From NCBI RefSeq assembly GCF_016734815.1, contig NZ_JAERQF010000029.1, positions 1-64,000 of the forward strand: a stretch of DNA of 64,000 nucleotides, given 5' to 3'. Below, piece after piece: positions 8,746-17,517 of the stretch. Source of the DNA: Hymenobacter rubidus. GTDB taxonomy: Bacteria; Bacteroidota; Bacteroidia; Cytophagales; Hymenobacteraceae. The notes beneath the pieces were generated by a model. The model was not told the origin of the DNA. It did not search any database and saw nothing but the letters and a program-made list of their open reading frames with translations. Within the stretch, counting starts at the first letter, position 1. The number at the start of each line of letters is the position of its first letter. The position numbers and the translations under genes are program-made.

Positions 8746-9282
8746 CTATTTTCTTTTATGGGTGGTTTTACCGGCGGGCGTGTTACGCGGGAGCTGCTGC
8801 GCCTGCCCAGCCCGCACACCAAAGCCCAGCACGGCCCGCGAGGCAGTGTCGCGAAACGTCACCTCAAGTAATATCGATGGGGCTTGCAGGCTCGAATCGG
8901 CAGCAAACGAGAAGGCGTAAAAGAGGCGCGAGGCGCGACCATCGCCCAATCGCACCCCCAGCTTATACAGCTCGATGCCCCGACCGTGCCGCTGGCCATT
9001 CTTCCAGATAGACTGGGCTGCTTGTTCAAACTGCCCGAAATTAATGGCCTGCCGCACTTCAGGAGCCAGCCGGGCATACGCCCCTTGGTAATCAGCCCGC
9101 AGCACCGCCCGCAAAAACTGTCCCGCCGCCAGCGCTTGCCCAGGCCGGCGCGGCACCGGCTGCCGTAGCGGGCTCATTGCGACCATTGCCACTACCAGCA
9201 GCGCCCCGCCACACTGTGCCAACCACCCACTGCGCCTGCTCGTCGGCCGCTGCGTTAGCCAATAGCTGAGGAATGCTTGCAT
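8746..9282 (-). CDS. Membrane-anchored protein of unknown function
   Basis: I do not recognise a family with certainty. The 178-residue product has one N-terminal transmembrane segment (about residues 20-38), then an Arg/Pro-rich linker and a soluble domain. The stretch LRADYQGAYARLAPEVRQAI followed by beta-rich sequence resembles small NTF2-like or DUF3887-like lipoprotein domains in which an alpha/beta cone follows an anchor. The ATG at 9282 is preferred to a TTG two codons upstream. The tail is basic (KTTHKRK). It lies downstream of the terminator of the large CARDB gene and is probably a single-gene unit. No functional claim is made. Confidence 0.65.
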   Translation of the reverse strand: MQAFLSYWLTQRPTSRRSGWLAQCGGALLVVAMVAMSPLRQPVPRRPGQALAAGQFLRAVLRADYQGAYARLAPEVRQAINFGQFEQAAQSIWKNGQRHGRGIELYKLGVRLGDGRASRLFYAFSFAADSSLQAPSILLEVTFRDTASRAVLGFGVRAGQAQQLPRNTPAGKTTHKRK

Positions 9283-9285
9283 GGC

Positions 9286-9339
9286 CAAAAATAAGCGGGG
9301 GCGGCTAGCCCGGCATGTGCCCGGCCAACCGCCCCCGCT
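9286..9339 (-). terminator. Intrinsic terminator after the CARDB gene
   Basis: Perfect 11-bp arms (AGCGGGGGCGG at 9294-9304, its complement at 9329-9339) are followed on the minus strand by TATTTTTGG. The stem lies just after the stop codon at 9375. Confidence 0.75.
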
Positions 9340-9374
9340 GCCTGCTCTGGCCGAGCCGGCCGGCGCCAGCGCGC

Positions 9375-12300
9375 TTATTCGATAACGATGCGGCGCGTCA
9401 CGCTCAGCCCGGCTCCTGTAAGGCGCAGCGTGTAGACACCCGTGGCGAGGCCCTGGGTAGCAATTTCGGCACGGTTGGCGCGGCCCGTGCCCAGCTGCAT
9501 CGCTTGCGAAAGCACCCGCTGTCCCAGCGCATTGTAGAGGTCAAGCGACGCCTTGCCGCTGGCGCCTACGCCGTCCAGGGCCACTTGCAGCGCACTGCCG
9601 GCGGCCACCGGGTTGGGTACCACGGCCACGGTGTAGCCCGTCGTCTGGTCGCGGTTGGCCAGTCCCTGGGTTACGGTCACGGCCAAGGAAGCCAAGTTGT
9701 TGGTTTCGTCCGACTCGCTTACGGCATTTGCCGGGTCGGCCACAAATAGCACGAAATACGGGCCTGGCGTCACGTTGCTGGGCACCGGCGCTACCAGTTG
9801 GCGAGCAGCGTCCAAGTTGGGGCCCAACGCTGTGCCGGTGCTGGTGCCCAACAGGCGGTCATTGGCGCTCAGTATCCGGTCCGTCGACAGATAATAGCCC
9901 ACGGCCGAGCTGGCGGCCGGGCCGCTTCCCTGGTTGGCAATGGTGGCGCTGAGCGACAAGTTGCCACCAGCAGGCACCGACGAAGGAGACGCGCCAATCT
10001 GGGTTAGCAGCAGGTCCGACTGGGGCGCGGCCACGCAGCTCACCGTGGCATCGAAGCCGCTGTACGTCACGCTGCCGTCGCTGGTAAACTGCACGGTCAG
10101 GGCACCATCCACGTTGGTCGCCACGGTAATCGGCGGGCCCTGCGTACCGGTGTAGGACCCCAGCAACGGCGCATTGATGGTGGTGCCATCGTAGATGCGC
10201 ACGTAGTCGAAGCCCGACTCCAGCGCAAACGAGTTGAAGACGAGTTGCACCATCGAACCCGCCGTACCAGGCCGGATGGTCAGCGAACCGTTGGAATAGT
10301 CAGCGTAATTACTGTACCCGCCGTTGTCGTAAATCGTGGTCGAGCAGGTGGTCACAGATGCCGTACCCGAGAACGGCACCAAGGTGCCCGTAAACGGCCC
10401 CAGCACGGTCAAGGACTGGTAGGCCACGTTGTTGTTCTCGTTGGTTTCAGCGACGACGTTCAATGGGTCGGCGACGAACAGGACGTAGTAGTTGCCTGCC
10501 GTAGTGCCCGTTGGAATAATCAGACTGCCGTAGCGCGACGAGCTTTGCCCTGGGAACAAGGAGGTGCCCGTGGTGGAGGTCAGTAGCACATCATTCGTGC
10601 TGAACACTTGGTCCGTCGACAAATAAAAGCCCACTGTGCTGGTGTTGGCCGTGGTGTTGCCGCCATTATAAATGTAGCAGCTGCCGCCTACAGAGAAGCC
10701 CGGCGTCACGCTGGCAGTCGACAGCACGGGTTGCTGAATTTGCAGGTCAACGCTCGGCGCCAGCACCTGAATGGCTTGGTAAGCCACGTTGTTGTTCTCG
10801 TTGGTTTCCGACACGGCATTGAGCGGGTCGGCCACAAACAACACATAGTACGCGCCGGGGGCAGTACTGGCGGGTACTACCGGGCTGTCGTAGTGCGAGT
10901 AATACTGGCCCGCGGCCAGGGTATAGCCAGGGCTGTTCAGCATCAGCACGTCATTCGTGCTGAACACTTGGTCCGTCGACAAGTAATAGCCTACCGTGCT
11001 GCTGCTGGCCGTGGTGTTGCCTATGTTGTTGATGTAGCAGCTGGCACTCAGCGTATTGCCGGGCGCCGTGGTGTACGGGTTCACGTAGGCCTGCGTAATG
11101 TTCAGGTCGACACCGGGCGCCACTACTTGCAGCGTTGCCGTGGCGATGTTGTTGTTTTCGTTGGTTTCAGCCACCTGGTTCAGGTAATCGGCTACAAACA
11201 GGACGTAGTAGCTGCCCACTGCCGTGCCAGTCGGCACGGTCAGGCTGGCGTAGCGCGATGCATAATAGCCGCCCGACACGCTCCCGGTCGTGTTGCCTAG
11301 CAACACGTCGCTGGCATCCAGCGTTAGGTTGGTCGAGAGATAGTAGCCGATGGTGGCGTTGCTGGCCAGTGCGTTGCCTTGGTTGTAGAGGTAGCACGAT
11401 GCCGACGTTACCCCGCCCGGCGCCACCGAGGTAGGCGTGAGGTAAGCGCTTTGCACTGTCAGGTCGATGGTGGCGCCCACCACCGTGAGGGGCAGGCTCC
11501 GCACGTTGTTGGTTTCGACCGATTCGGTCACGGCATTGGCCGGGTCGGCCACAAACAGGACGTAGTAGTTGCCCGCCGCAGTGCCCAGCGGCACAATTGG
11601 GTAGGCCGAGCGGTAGCTGCCAAGGTTGGCGGTTAGCGTGCCACCGGTCACCGTGCTCAGCAGCACATCGGCGGCATCGAACGTCGTGTTGGTTGACAGG
11701 TAGAACCCAACCGTGCTGCTACCCGCTGTGATGTTGCCTTGGTTGAATATCGTGCAGTTTACTTGCAGCGAGTTGCCGGCCACTGTCGAAGAAGGGTACA
11801 GCTGTTCCTGCTGAATGACGAGGTCGACGCCGGGCGGCGAAACGGTGATGCTTACGGCCGAAACGTTGTTGGTTTCGTTGCTCTCGCTTACTTGGTTCTG
11901 GTAGTCGGCCACAAATAAAATGTAGTACGTGCCCGGCGCGGTACCCGCTGGCACCGCCGCCGTGCCGTAGCGCGACGAAGAGTATGGCGGATACAGCTGA
12001 GCACCGTACTGCGAGGTCAGCAGTTGGTCGGCCGCATCCAGCGTGGCATCGGTCGAGAAATAAAAGCCCACGCTGCTGCTGGCAGCCGGCGCATTGCCCT
12101 GATTGACGATGTAGCAGCTCATGCTTAGCGGGTTGCCCGCAGCCGTATTCTGCGGCGATACCGTGGCTTGCAGAATGGTCAGGTCCACGCTCGGCGGCGT
12201 CACGGTGATGCTCACCGACGACACGTTGTTGTTCTCATTGCTCTCGCTTACCTGGTTGAGGTAATCGGCAGCAAATAGCACGTAGTAGTTGCCCGGCGTT

Positions 12301-13031
12301 GTGCCTGTTGGCACCGTGAGGGTAGCGTAGCGCGACGACGACTGGTTGACAGGCAGGGAATAACCGATGGAGTTGCCCAGCAACTGGTCGGCAGCGTCCA
12401 GGGTGGCATCCGTCGAGAGGTAATAGCCCACGTTGCTGCTGCTGGCCGTTGCCCCCGACAAGTTGTAGATGTAGCAGCTGGCCGAAACGCTGTTGCCCGC
12501 TACCACGCTCAGCGGCGACAATGAGGCGCCTTGTACGGCCAAATCGGCTTGGGCTTGCGGTGGCACCGTAGTCACGCAGCCAATGGTGGCCGCAAACCCG
12601 CTGTACTGCCCGATGCCATCGGAAGTCAGCTGCACCGTGAGTGCCCCCGAAGCCGTGGTACCGTACACCGTCGTGGGCGGATTGCTCGAATCATACGAGC
12701 CAATCAGCGGCGCGCTGATGTTGCTGCCATCGTAGATGTACACATGGTCGTAGTACGCTTCCACGGCAAACGACGTGAATTGCAACCGCACCTTGTTACC
12801 AGCCGTGGCCGGCACGATGGTCGTTGCGCCGTTGGCGTAGGTCGAGTAGCTGTTGTTGGGGCCGCCATCATCATACAGCGTGCCCGAACAAGTGGTGATG
12901 GTATTGGAGCCAGTTACTGGCAGGGAGTAGGTCTGCGCCCGCAGCGCCGTTGGCCAAGCCAATCCTACCAGTACAATCAGAACCAGCGTTCTGACCAATA
13001 GCCGCAAAGCAGCGGGGTAGCTATGCTTCAT
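9375..13031 (-). CDS. Large secreted CUB/CARDB-repeat protein with T9SS sorting domain
   Basis: A 1218-residue protein. The ATG at 13031 precedes a signal peptide (residues 1-~32). Then come a CUB-like domain (~41-152), six tandem CARDB-type Ig-like repeats of ~118 residues (~162-865), a second CUB-like domain (~868-985), a seventh CARDB repeat (~988-1105) and a type A T9SS sorting domain (~1130-1218, ending TRRIVIE). Each CARDB repeat keeps the pattern SxGYYLSTD, PxGTxxGxYYVLFVADxxN and VSESNExNN. CARDB and CUB domains are adhesion or carbohydrate-binding folds, and T9SS substrates are displayed or released at the cell surface, so a surface adhesin is likely. There is no enzymatic domain, and the ligand cannot be predicted. 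Confidence 0.88.
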   Translation of the reverse strand: MKHSYPAALRLLVRTLVLIVLVGLAWPTALRAQTYSLPVTGSNTITTCSGTLYDDGGPNNSYSTYANGATTIVPATAGNKVRLQFTSFAVEAYYDHVYIYDGSNISAPLIGSYDSSNPPTTVYGTTASGALTVQLTSDGIGQYSGFAATIGCVTTVPPQAQADLAVQGASLSPLSVVAGNSVSASCYIYNLSGATASSSNVGYYLSTDATLDAADQLLGNSIGYSLPVNQSSSRYATLTVPTGTTPGNYYVLFAADYLNQVSESNENNNVSSVSITVTPPSVDLTILQATVSPQNTAAGNPLSMSCYIVNQGNAPAASSSVGFYFSTDATLDAADQLLTSQYGAQLYPPYSSSRYGTAAVPAGTAPGTYYILFVADYQNQVSESNETNNVSAVSITVSPPGVDLVIQQEQLYPSSTVAGNSLQVNCTIFNQGNITAGSSTVGFYLSTNTTFDAADVLLSTVTGGTLTANLGSYRSAYPIVPLGTAAGNYYVLFVADPANAVTESVETNNVRSLPLTVVGATIDLTVQSAYLTPTSVAPGGVTSASCYLYNQGNALASNATIGYYLSTNLTLDASDVLLGNTTGSVSGGYYASRYASLTVPTGTAVGSYYVLFVADYLNQVAETNENNNIATATLQVVAPGVDLNITQAYVNPYTTAPGNTLSASCYINNIGNTTASSSTVGYYLSTDQVFSTNDVLMLNSPGYTLAAGQYYSHYDSPVVPASTAPGAYYVLFVADPLNAVSETNENNNVAYQAIQVLAPSVDLQIQQPVLSTASVTPGFSVGGSCYIYNGGNTTANTSTVGFYLSTDQVFSTNDVLLTSTTGTSLFPGQSSSRYGSLIIPTGTTAGNYYVLFVADPLNVVAETNENNNVAYQSLTVLGPFTGTLVPFSGTASVTTCSTTIYDNGGYSNYADYSNGSLTIRPGTAGSMVQLVFNSFALESGFDYVRIYDGTTINAPLLGSYTGTQGPPITVATNVDGALTVQFTSDGSVTYSGFDATVSCVAAPQSDLLLTQIGASPSSVPAGGNLSLSATIANQGSGPAASSAVGYYLSTDRILSANDRLLGTSTGTALGPNLDAARQLVAPVPSNVTPGPYFVLFVADPANAVSESDETNNLASLAVTVTQGLANRDQTTGYTVAVVPNPVAAGSALQVALDGVGASGKASLDLYNALGQRVLSQAMQLGTGRANRAEIATQGLATGVYTLRLTGAGLSVTRRIVIE
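10437..12548. repeat. Six tandem ~350-bp coding repeats (CARDB units)
   Basis: The DNA encoding repeats 1-6 is itself repetitive. For example 10591-10622 and 10951-10982 are identical over 32 nt with a spacing of exactly 360 nt, while other units are more diverged. The pattern points to unequal recombination or gene conversion among neighbouring units. Copy number may vary between strains and may be misassembled from short reads. Confidence 0.8.
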
Positions 13032-13059
13032 ATAATTAAGTTGGGGAAAAATGGGGAGA

Positions 13060-13096
13060 AAATAAAAGAAAATGGGCAGTAGCATTTTGGCTACCC
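13060..13096 (-). terminator. Probable terminator after divIC
   Basis: A stem (GGGTAGC at 13090-13096 with GCTAC..CCC at 13074-13083, two-base bulge) is followed on the minus strand by ATTTTCTTTTATTTTC. It separates divIC from the CARDB gene. Confidence 0.55.
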
Positions 13097-13131
13097 GTTC
13101 ATAAGTAGTTGTAAATAGTTTCGGCCAGTGC

Positions 13132-13446
13132 CTATTCGGTTGCAGCCGGCACCAGCACGAATACGTCCTCTCCCGGACGTTTCATGAGGTATTTTTCCCG
13201 CGCAAATTTTTCCAGAAGCGCCGGCGAGCTCATCAGTTCGGCTCGCTCTTTCTTCACTACCTCAATGTTATCGAGGTAATACTGTTTTTCGTTGCGCAGG
13301 TCCTGCCATTTACGATAAATGTCGAACTGCTTGCCCAAATCGTTTGCATCGAATACCAGCATCCAGACCAAAAAGCCTATGCCGGTAAGGAAATAAAAAC
13401 TGCGGGCCACCCGGAACACCGGGCTAATGAAGGAAGGTAGATTCAT
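13132..13446 (-). CDS. DivIC/FtsB-like septum formation initiator
   Basis: The 104-residue product (ATG 13446, MNLPSF) has one N-terminal transmembrane segment (FYFLTGIGFLVWMLVF, ~residues 18-33) and then a coiled coil rich in Lys, Glu and Arg (LRNEKQYYLDNIEVVKKERAEL). The C-terminal EKFAREKYLMKRPGEDVFVL is typical of the DivIC/FtsB family. These small bitopic proteins join FtsL and FtsQ in the divisome. It sits 77 nt downstream of eno, an arrangement seen in other Bacteroidota. The ORF extends upstream to 13515, but those residues would place charged sequence before the anchor, so the shorter start is preferred. Confidence 0.85.
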   Translation of the reverse strand: MNLPSFISPVFRVARSFYFLTGIGFLVWMLVFDANDLGKQFDIYRKWQDLRNEKQYYLDNIEVVKKERAELMSSPALLEKFAREKYLMKRPGEDVFVLVPAATE

Positions 13447-13523
13447 TGCGCGATAAAGGTAATACAAACGGCCAATTCCGCTAATGCGAAATTGGCCGTT
13501 TATACTCTGAATCACTGAAATAA

Positions 13524-14795
13524 TTACATCTTCTTGCCGGGGAAGTACGCCACCTCGCCCAGCTCCTCCTCAATGCGGAGCAGCTGGTTGTATTTGGCCA
13601 TCCGGTCCGAACGCGAAGCCGAGCCCGTCTTAATTTGACCAGTGTTCAGCGCCACAGCCAAATCGGCAATCGTGCTGTCCTCCGTCTCACCCGAGCGGTG
13701 GCTCATGATGGACTTGTAGCCATTGCGACGGCCCAGGTTCACGGCCGCAATCGTCTCGGTCAGGGTACCAATCTGGTTCACTTTGATGAGAATGGCATTA
13801 GCAATATTCTCATCAATGCCGCGCTGCAAACGGTCCACGTTGGTCACGAACAGGTCGTCTCCCACCAACTGCGTCTGCTTACCCACGCGCTCGGTCAGCG
13901 ACTTCCAGCCGCTCCAGTCGTCCTCGTCCATGCCGTCCTCCAGGCTGATAATGGGATATTTCTTAACCCAATCAGCCCAGTAGTCCACCATCTGGCTCGA
14001 CGTCAGCTTGTCGCCGGTGCTCTTCTTGAAGTGGTACACGCCATCCTCATAGAACTCCGACACGGCCGCATCCATCGCAATGAACACGTCCTCACCCGGG
14101 CGGTAACCGGCCGTTTCAATAGCCTGCAACACAATCTTAATAGCGTCCTCGTTCGACTTGATGTTCGGCGCAAAACCGCCTTCATCGCCCACGTTGGTGC
14201 TGAAGCCTTGCTTTTTCAAGACATTCTTCAGGTGGTGGAAAATCTCCGTACCCCAACGCAGTGCTTCCGAAAACGAAGAAGCTCCCGTGGGCATAATCAT
14301 GAACTCCTGGAAGTCAATCGAGTTGTCGGCGTGCGAGCCGCCGTTCAGGATGTTCATCATCGGCACAGGCAAGGTCGAAGCCCCTACCCCACCAATGTAG
14401 CGGTACAGCGGCATGCCAGCATCTTGTGCCGCAGCACGGGCGGCAGCCAAGCTCACACCTAGAATGGCGTTGGCACCCAAGTTCGCCTTATTGGGCGTAC
14501 CGTCCATCTCCAGCATAATCTTGTCAAGCAGTGCCTGCTCATATACCGAGAAGCCCACCAGTTCCTCCGCAATGCGCGAATTAACATTCTCCACAGCCTT
14601 CAGCACGCCCTTGCCCATGTACATGGACTTGTCGTCGTCACGCAACTCTACAGCCTCGTGTTTGCCCGTGCTGGCGCCCGACGGAACCGCCGCGCGGCCT
14701 ACGACACCGGAGTCAAGCGTGACGTCAACTTCTACCGTCGGATTACCGCGGGAATCAAAAATCTGGCGAGCGTGAATTTGCGAGATGAAGCTCAT
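13524..14795 (-). CDS. eno: Enolase
   Basis: The 423-residue product is full length for enolase and catalyses 2-phosphoglycerate to phosphoenolpyruvate in glycolysis. It shows IFDSRGNPTVEVDV, GASTGKHEAVELRD, the Mg-binding and catalytic region (DEGGFAPN; SLEDGMDEDDWSGW; VGDDLFVTN), LIKVNQIGTLTET with the catalytic Lys, and SHRSGETEDSTIADLAV. In other bacteria enolase also associates with the RNA degradosome; no evidence here bears on that. It is transcribed with divIC after the alpha operon terminator and has its own candidate -7 box upstream. Confidence 0.98.
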   Translation of the reverse strand: MSFISQIHARQIFDSRGNPTVEVDVTLDSGVVGRAAVPSGASTGKHEAVELRDDDKSMYMGKGVLKAVENVNSRIAEELVGFSVYEQALLDKIMLEMDGTPNKANLGANAILGVSLAAARAAAQDAGMPLYRYIGGVGASTLPVPMMNILNGGSHADNSIDFQEFMIMPTGASSFSEALRWGTEIFHHLKNVLKKQGFSTNVGDEGGFAPNIKSNEDAIKIVLQAIETAGYRPGEDVFIAMDAAVSEFYEDGVYHFKKSTGDKLTSSQMVDYWADWVKKYPIISLEDGMDEDDWSGWKSLTERVGKQTQLVGDDLFVTNVDRLQRGIDENIANAILIKVNQIGTLTETIAAVNLGRRNGYKSIMSHRSGETEDSTIADLAVALNTGQIKTGSASRSDRMAKYNQLLRIEEELGEVAYFPGKKM

Positions 14796-14828
14796 AGCAA
14801 GTCGTTTTGTAAACAGTTAAATATGCTG

Positions 14829-14836
14829 CAAACGTA
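14829..14836 (-). promoter_or_regulatory. Putative -7 box for eno
   Basis: Read on the minus strand the bases are TACGTTTG, matching TAnnTTTG, 34 nt before the eno start codon. No good -33 TTG is seen 19-21 nt upstream, so the promoter may rely on other contacts. Confidence 0.45.
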
Positions 14837-14968
14837 CGCGAATCAGCCGGCATAAGCACGCTCACGATATTAAAAGAACGTTTCGCAGCGACTTACCACG
14901 GCTTGTGCTAACGATTGAACCGGCCCAAACAGGCAATCTTATTTGCTCTCCTCCCTCTAAAATTTTCG

Positions 14969-15005
14969 CACAAAAAAAGGGACGCTCCTCACGGAGCGTC
15001 CCTTT
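14969..15005 (-). terminator. Strong terminator of the alpha operon
   Basis: Perfect 13-bp arms (AAAGGGACGCTCC at 14976-14988 and its complement at 14993-15005) with loop TCAC. On the minus strand the stem is followed by a T run. It lies directly after the rplQ stop codon. Confidence 0.9.
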
Positions 15006-15029
15006 CAACTTTGCAGCAATTGCTACGAA

Positions 15030-15635
15030 TTAAGCACCAGCTTCATCAGCCTTCGCTTCTTCGCGGCTCTCGCCATCTTTCACAGTTTCAGTAGCGGTAT
15101 CAGCCGGAGCCGACTGTTCAACTACTGCGGCCGGAGCAACAGCTTCGCCTTTTACTTCGGTAGCCGAAGTAGCAACATTGTCACCAGCAGCCTTCTTGCC
15201 ACCACGACGCGAACGACGGGTAGTGCCAGCAGCAGCCTTATCAGCAGCAGCCTGCTTCGACTCAATCAGAGTCTCGTTGAAGTCCACCAGTTCGATGATG
15301 CACATGTCAGCGTTGTCACCCAGACGGGTATCGCTCAGCTTCAGAATGCGGGTGTAGCCACCGGGACGGGTAGCAATTTTGCTCGAAATGTTGCCAAACA
15401 ACTCCTTAATTGACTCTTTGTCCTGCAGCGCAGCGAACACCATGCGGCGCGAGTGCGTCGTATCTTCTTTCGACTTGGTCAGCAGGGGCTCGATGTACTT
15501 ACGCAGGGCCTTGGCCTTAGCTACCGTGGTGGTAACGCGCTTGTGCAGGATGAGCGAAGACGACATGTTCGACAACATGGCGTGGCGGTGGGCGGTAGTC
15601 CGGCCCAGGTGGTTGATTTTTCTTCCGTGACGCAT
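15030..15635 (-). CDS. rplQ: 50S ribosomal protein L17 with long C-terminal tail
   Basis: The L17 core occupies residues 1-~118 (MRHGRKINHLGRTTAHRHAM ... GGYTRILKLSDTRLGDNADMCIIEL). The remaining ~80 residues are low-complexity Ala/Glu/Lys sequence with a basic RRSRRGGKK patch and an acidic end. E. coli L17 is 127 residues, so the tail is an extension; long tails on L17 are common in Bacteroidota. It is the last gene of the alpha operon, 170 nt after rpoA, and a terminator-like hairpin sits in that gap, so its level may be set separately from rpoA. Confidence 0.96.
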   Translation of the reverse strand: MRHGRKINHLGRTTAHRHAMLSNMSSSLILHKRVTTTVAKAKALRKYIEPLLTKSKEDTTHSRRMVFAALQDKESIKELFGNISSKIATRPGGYTRILKLSDTRLGDNADMCIIELVDFNETLIESKQAAADKAAAGTTRRSRRGGKKAAGDNVATSATEVKGEAVAPAAVVEQSAPADTATETVKDGESREEAKADEAGA

Positions 15636-15740
15636 CGGTCGTTTGAAAAAATGTGTGCTTGCGGGCGGCGACCACGGCGGGCCTCTAAGGCCTCATTAGA
15701 ACCGCTGCCCCTTGGGCACACTGGTGAAATAGTAAATGGA

Positions 15741-15794
15741 TAAAAAAGAAGATGTGCTAACCCGCCGGACAAGTCCAGCCAATCAGCACATCTT
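15741..15794 (-). terminator. Terminator-like hairpin between rpoA and rplQ
   Basis: 10-bp arms (AAGATGTGCT at 15749-15758, complement at 15785-15794) enclose a 26-nt loop that holds a small GGAC/GTCC hairpin. On the minus strand the stem is followed by CTTTTTT. It starts only 12 nt after the rpoA stop, so rpoA transcripts could end here, with rplQ reached by read-through. Confidence 0.65.
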
Positions 15795-15805
15795 TAATCG
15801 ATATT

Positions 15806-16795
15806 CTAGTCTTCGTCCAGGCGATACTTGCCTAGGTCCATGCCGAACTCCAAACCACGCTCTTCCACGAGGTTTTCCAGCTCGGTCAGGCTCTTCTTGC
15901 CGAAGTTGCGGAACTTCATCATATCGGCAATTTCGAGCTGCACTAACTCGCCCATCGTCTTGATGTCGGCAGCCTTGAGGCAGTTCTTGGCGCGTACGCT
16001 GAGCTCCATGTCCTCCAAAGGAGTCTTGAGCATCTTGCGCATCTGCATGGTTTCCTCATCAATCGGCTCGTCTTCGGTCACGCGCGGGCCCTCGAGGGTC
16101 ATCGTGTTGTCCGAGAACAGCATGAAGTGCTGAATGAGGATGTTGGCCGCACCTTTCAGCGCGTCCTCCGGGTGAATCGAACCGTCGGTCTGAATCTCGA
16201 TAACGAGCTTCTCATAGTCGGTCTTCTGCTCCACGCGGGTGTTCTCGATGCTGTACTTCACGTTCTTGATGGGCGTGTAGATAGCGTCGATGGCAATCTG
16301 ACCGAAAACCTGGTCAGCCGGCTTGTTCTCGTCAGCGGGCACGTAGCCACGGCCACGGGCAATCGTCAGCTCCAACTCCAGCTCCACGCTTGGGTCGAGG
16401 TGGGCAATCACGTGGTCGGGGTTCAGTACTTCGAAACCGCTGGCGAACTTGGCAATATCAGCGCCCGAGAAGGTATCCTGGCCTTTCACGCGCACCGTAA
16501 TTTTATCCGAGATGGCGTCGCTCACTTTCTTGAAGCGGACCATCTTCAGGTTCAGGATGATTTCGGACATGTCCTCAATCACCCCTTCGATGGTCGAAAA
16601 CTCGTGCAACACGCTGTTGGTGCGCACCGACGTGATGGCGAAACCCTCCAGCGACGACAACAGAATGCGACGCAGCGCATTGCCGATGGTGACGCCGTAG
16701 CCCTTCTCGAGCGGCTTAAATTCAAACGTCCCGGTGAAGTCGTCGGATTTCTCCATCACCACTTTCTCCGGCATCTGAAAAGCTAAGATTGACAT
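15806..16795 (-). CDS. rpoA: DNA-directed RNA polymerase subunit alpha
   Basis: The 329-residue product starts at the ATG at 16795 (MSILAFQMPEKV); an upstream in-frame start at 16843 adds a non-conserved segment and is rejected. The N-terminal dimerisation domain (GTFEFKPLEKGYGVTIGNALRRILLSSLEG) assembles the polymerase core. The C-terminal domain (SVRAKNCLKAADIKTMGELVQ ... NFGKKSLTELENLVEERGL) contacts UP elements and activators. It lies between rpsD and rplQ as in most bacteria. A hairpin at 16845-16871 precedes it, and a terminator-like hairpin follows. Confidence 0.98.
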   Translation of the reverse strand: MSILAFQMPEKVVMEKSDDFTGTFEFKPLEKGYGVTIGNALRRILLSSLEGFAITSVRTNSVLHEFSTIEGVIEDMSEIILNLKMVRFKKVSDAISDKITVRVKGQDTFSGADIAKFASGFEVLNPDHVIAHLDPSVELELELTIARGRGYVPADENKPADQVFGQIAIDAIYTPIKNVKYSIENTRVEQKTDYEKLVIEIQTDGSIHPEDALKGAANILIQHFMLFSDNTMTLEGPRVTEDEPIDEETMQMRKMLKTPLEDMELSVRAKNCLKAADIKTMGELVQLEIADMMKFRNFGKKSLTELENLVEERGLEFGMDLGKYRLDED

Positions 16796-16844
16796 ATGTG
16801 GGGCGTAAAAAATGTAAAAAATGGGGGTGAAGTATACGCACAAG

Positions 16845-16871
16845 AGCGGCCCGACAAATTGCCGGGCCGCT
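16845..16871 (-). promoter_or_regulatory. Hairpin in the rpsD-rpoA gap
   Basis: Perfect 9-bp arms (AGCGGCCCG at 16845-16853, complement at 16863-16871) with a 9-nt loop. There is no T-run after it, so it is unlikely to terminate. It may be an mRNA-stability or protein-binding element; in other bacteria S4 controls this operon by binding mRNA. Confidence 0.4.
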
Positions 16872-16885
16872 ACCAGTAGCGTTAC

Positions 16886-17491
16886 TTACTTCGAATACAG
16901 TTCGACGATGAGCTGCTCGGTGATTTTCTCCGGAATCAGCTCACGGGCGGGGGCGTTGAGGAACTTGCCAGCCAACTCCTTGCCGTCCCACTCCAGCCAC
17001 GAGAACTGGCGCGAGTTGCGAACCGATAGGCTCGTGGTGATGGCTTCCAGCGACTTCGACTTTTCACGCACGGCCACGATGTCGCCGGGACGGAGGTGGT
17101 ACGAAGGAATGTTCACCACTTCACCGTTCACGGTGATGTGCTTGTGACCAACGAGTTGGCGAGCAGCGCGACGCGTCGAGGCAATGCCCAAACGGTACAC
17201 GGCGTTGTCCAGACGGGCTTCCAGCAGGGCGAGCAGGTTGTCGCCGGTAATGCCGGGGAGAGCTGCTGCTTTGTGGAACAGGTTTTCGAATTGCTTCTCC
17301 AACATGCCGTACATGTACTTCACCTTCTGCTTCTCCATCAGCTGGACAGCGTACTCCGACTGCTTCTTGCGACGGCCGCGGCCGTGCTGGCCCGGAGGAT
17401 AGGCTTTTTTGTTGAGCGCTTTGCTCGGGCCGAAAATCGGCTCGTTGAAGCGACGGGCAATTTTTGAGGTAGGGCCGGTATAACGTGCCAT
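16886..17491 (-). CDS. rpsD: 30S ribosomal protein S4
   Basis: The 201-residue product has the S4 N-terminal RNA-binding domain (MARYTGPTSKIARRFNEPIF; KQSEYAVQLMEKQKVKYMYG) and the S4 fold (LDNAVYRLGIASTRRAARQLVGHKHITVNGEVVNIPSY). It has no N-terminal zinc cysteines. S4 is a primary assembly protein of the 30S body. In E. coli it represses the alpha operon by binding its mRNA; whether this holds here is not known. It lies between rpsK and rpoA. Confidence 0.98.
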   Translation of the reverse strand: MARYTGPTSKIARRFNEPIFGPSKALNKKAYPPGQHGRGRRKKQSEYAVQLMEKQKVKYMYGMLEKQFENLFHKAAALPGITGDNLLALLEARLDNAVYRLGIASTRRAARQLVGHKHITVNGEVVNIPSYHLRPGDIVAVREKSKSLEAITTSLSVRNSRQFSWLEWDGKELAGKFLNAPARELIPEKITEQLIVELYSK

Positions 17492-17517
17492 TGTAATCTA
17501 ATTTCTGAAGTGGAAAA

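Noticed and set aside
8701..8756. AAAGAAAAT/ATTTTCTTT inverted repeat as a terminator between anmK and the gene at 8746
   Set aside because: The stem is AT-only with a ~38-nt loop and overlaps a stop codon; too weak to call.
9375..13031. CRISPR-like repetition in the CARDB gene
   Set aside because: The repeats are ~350 bp, coding and in frame, not short direct repeats with unique spacers; no cas genes are present.
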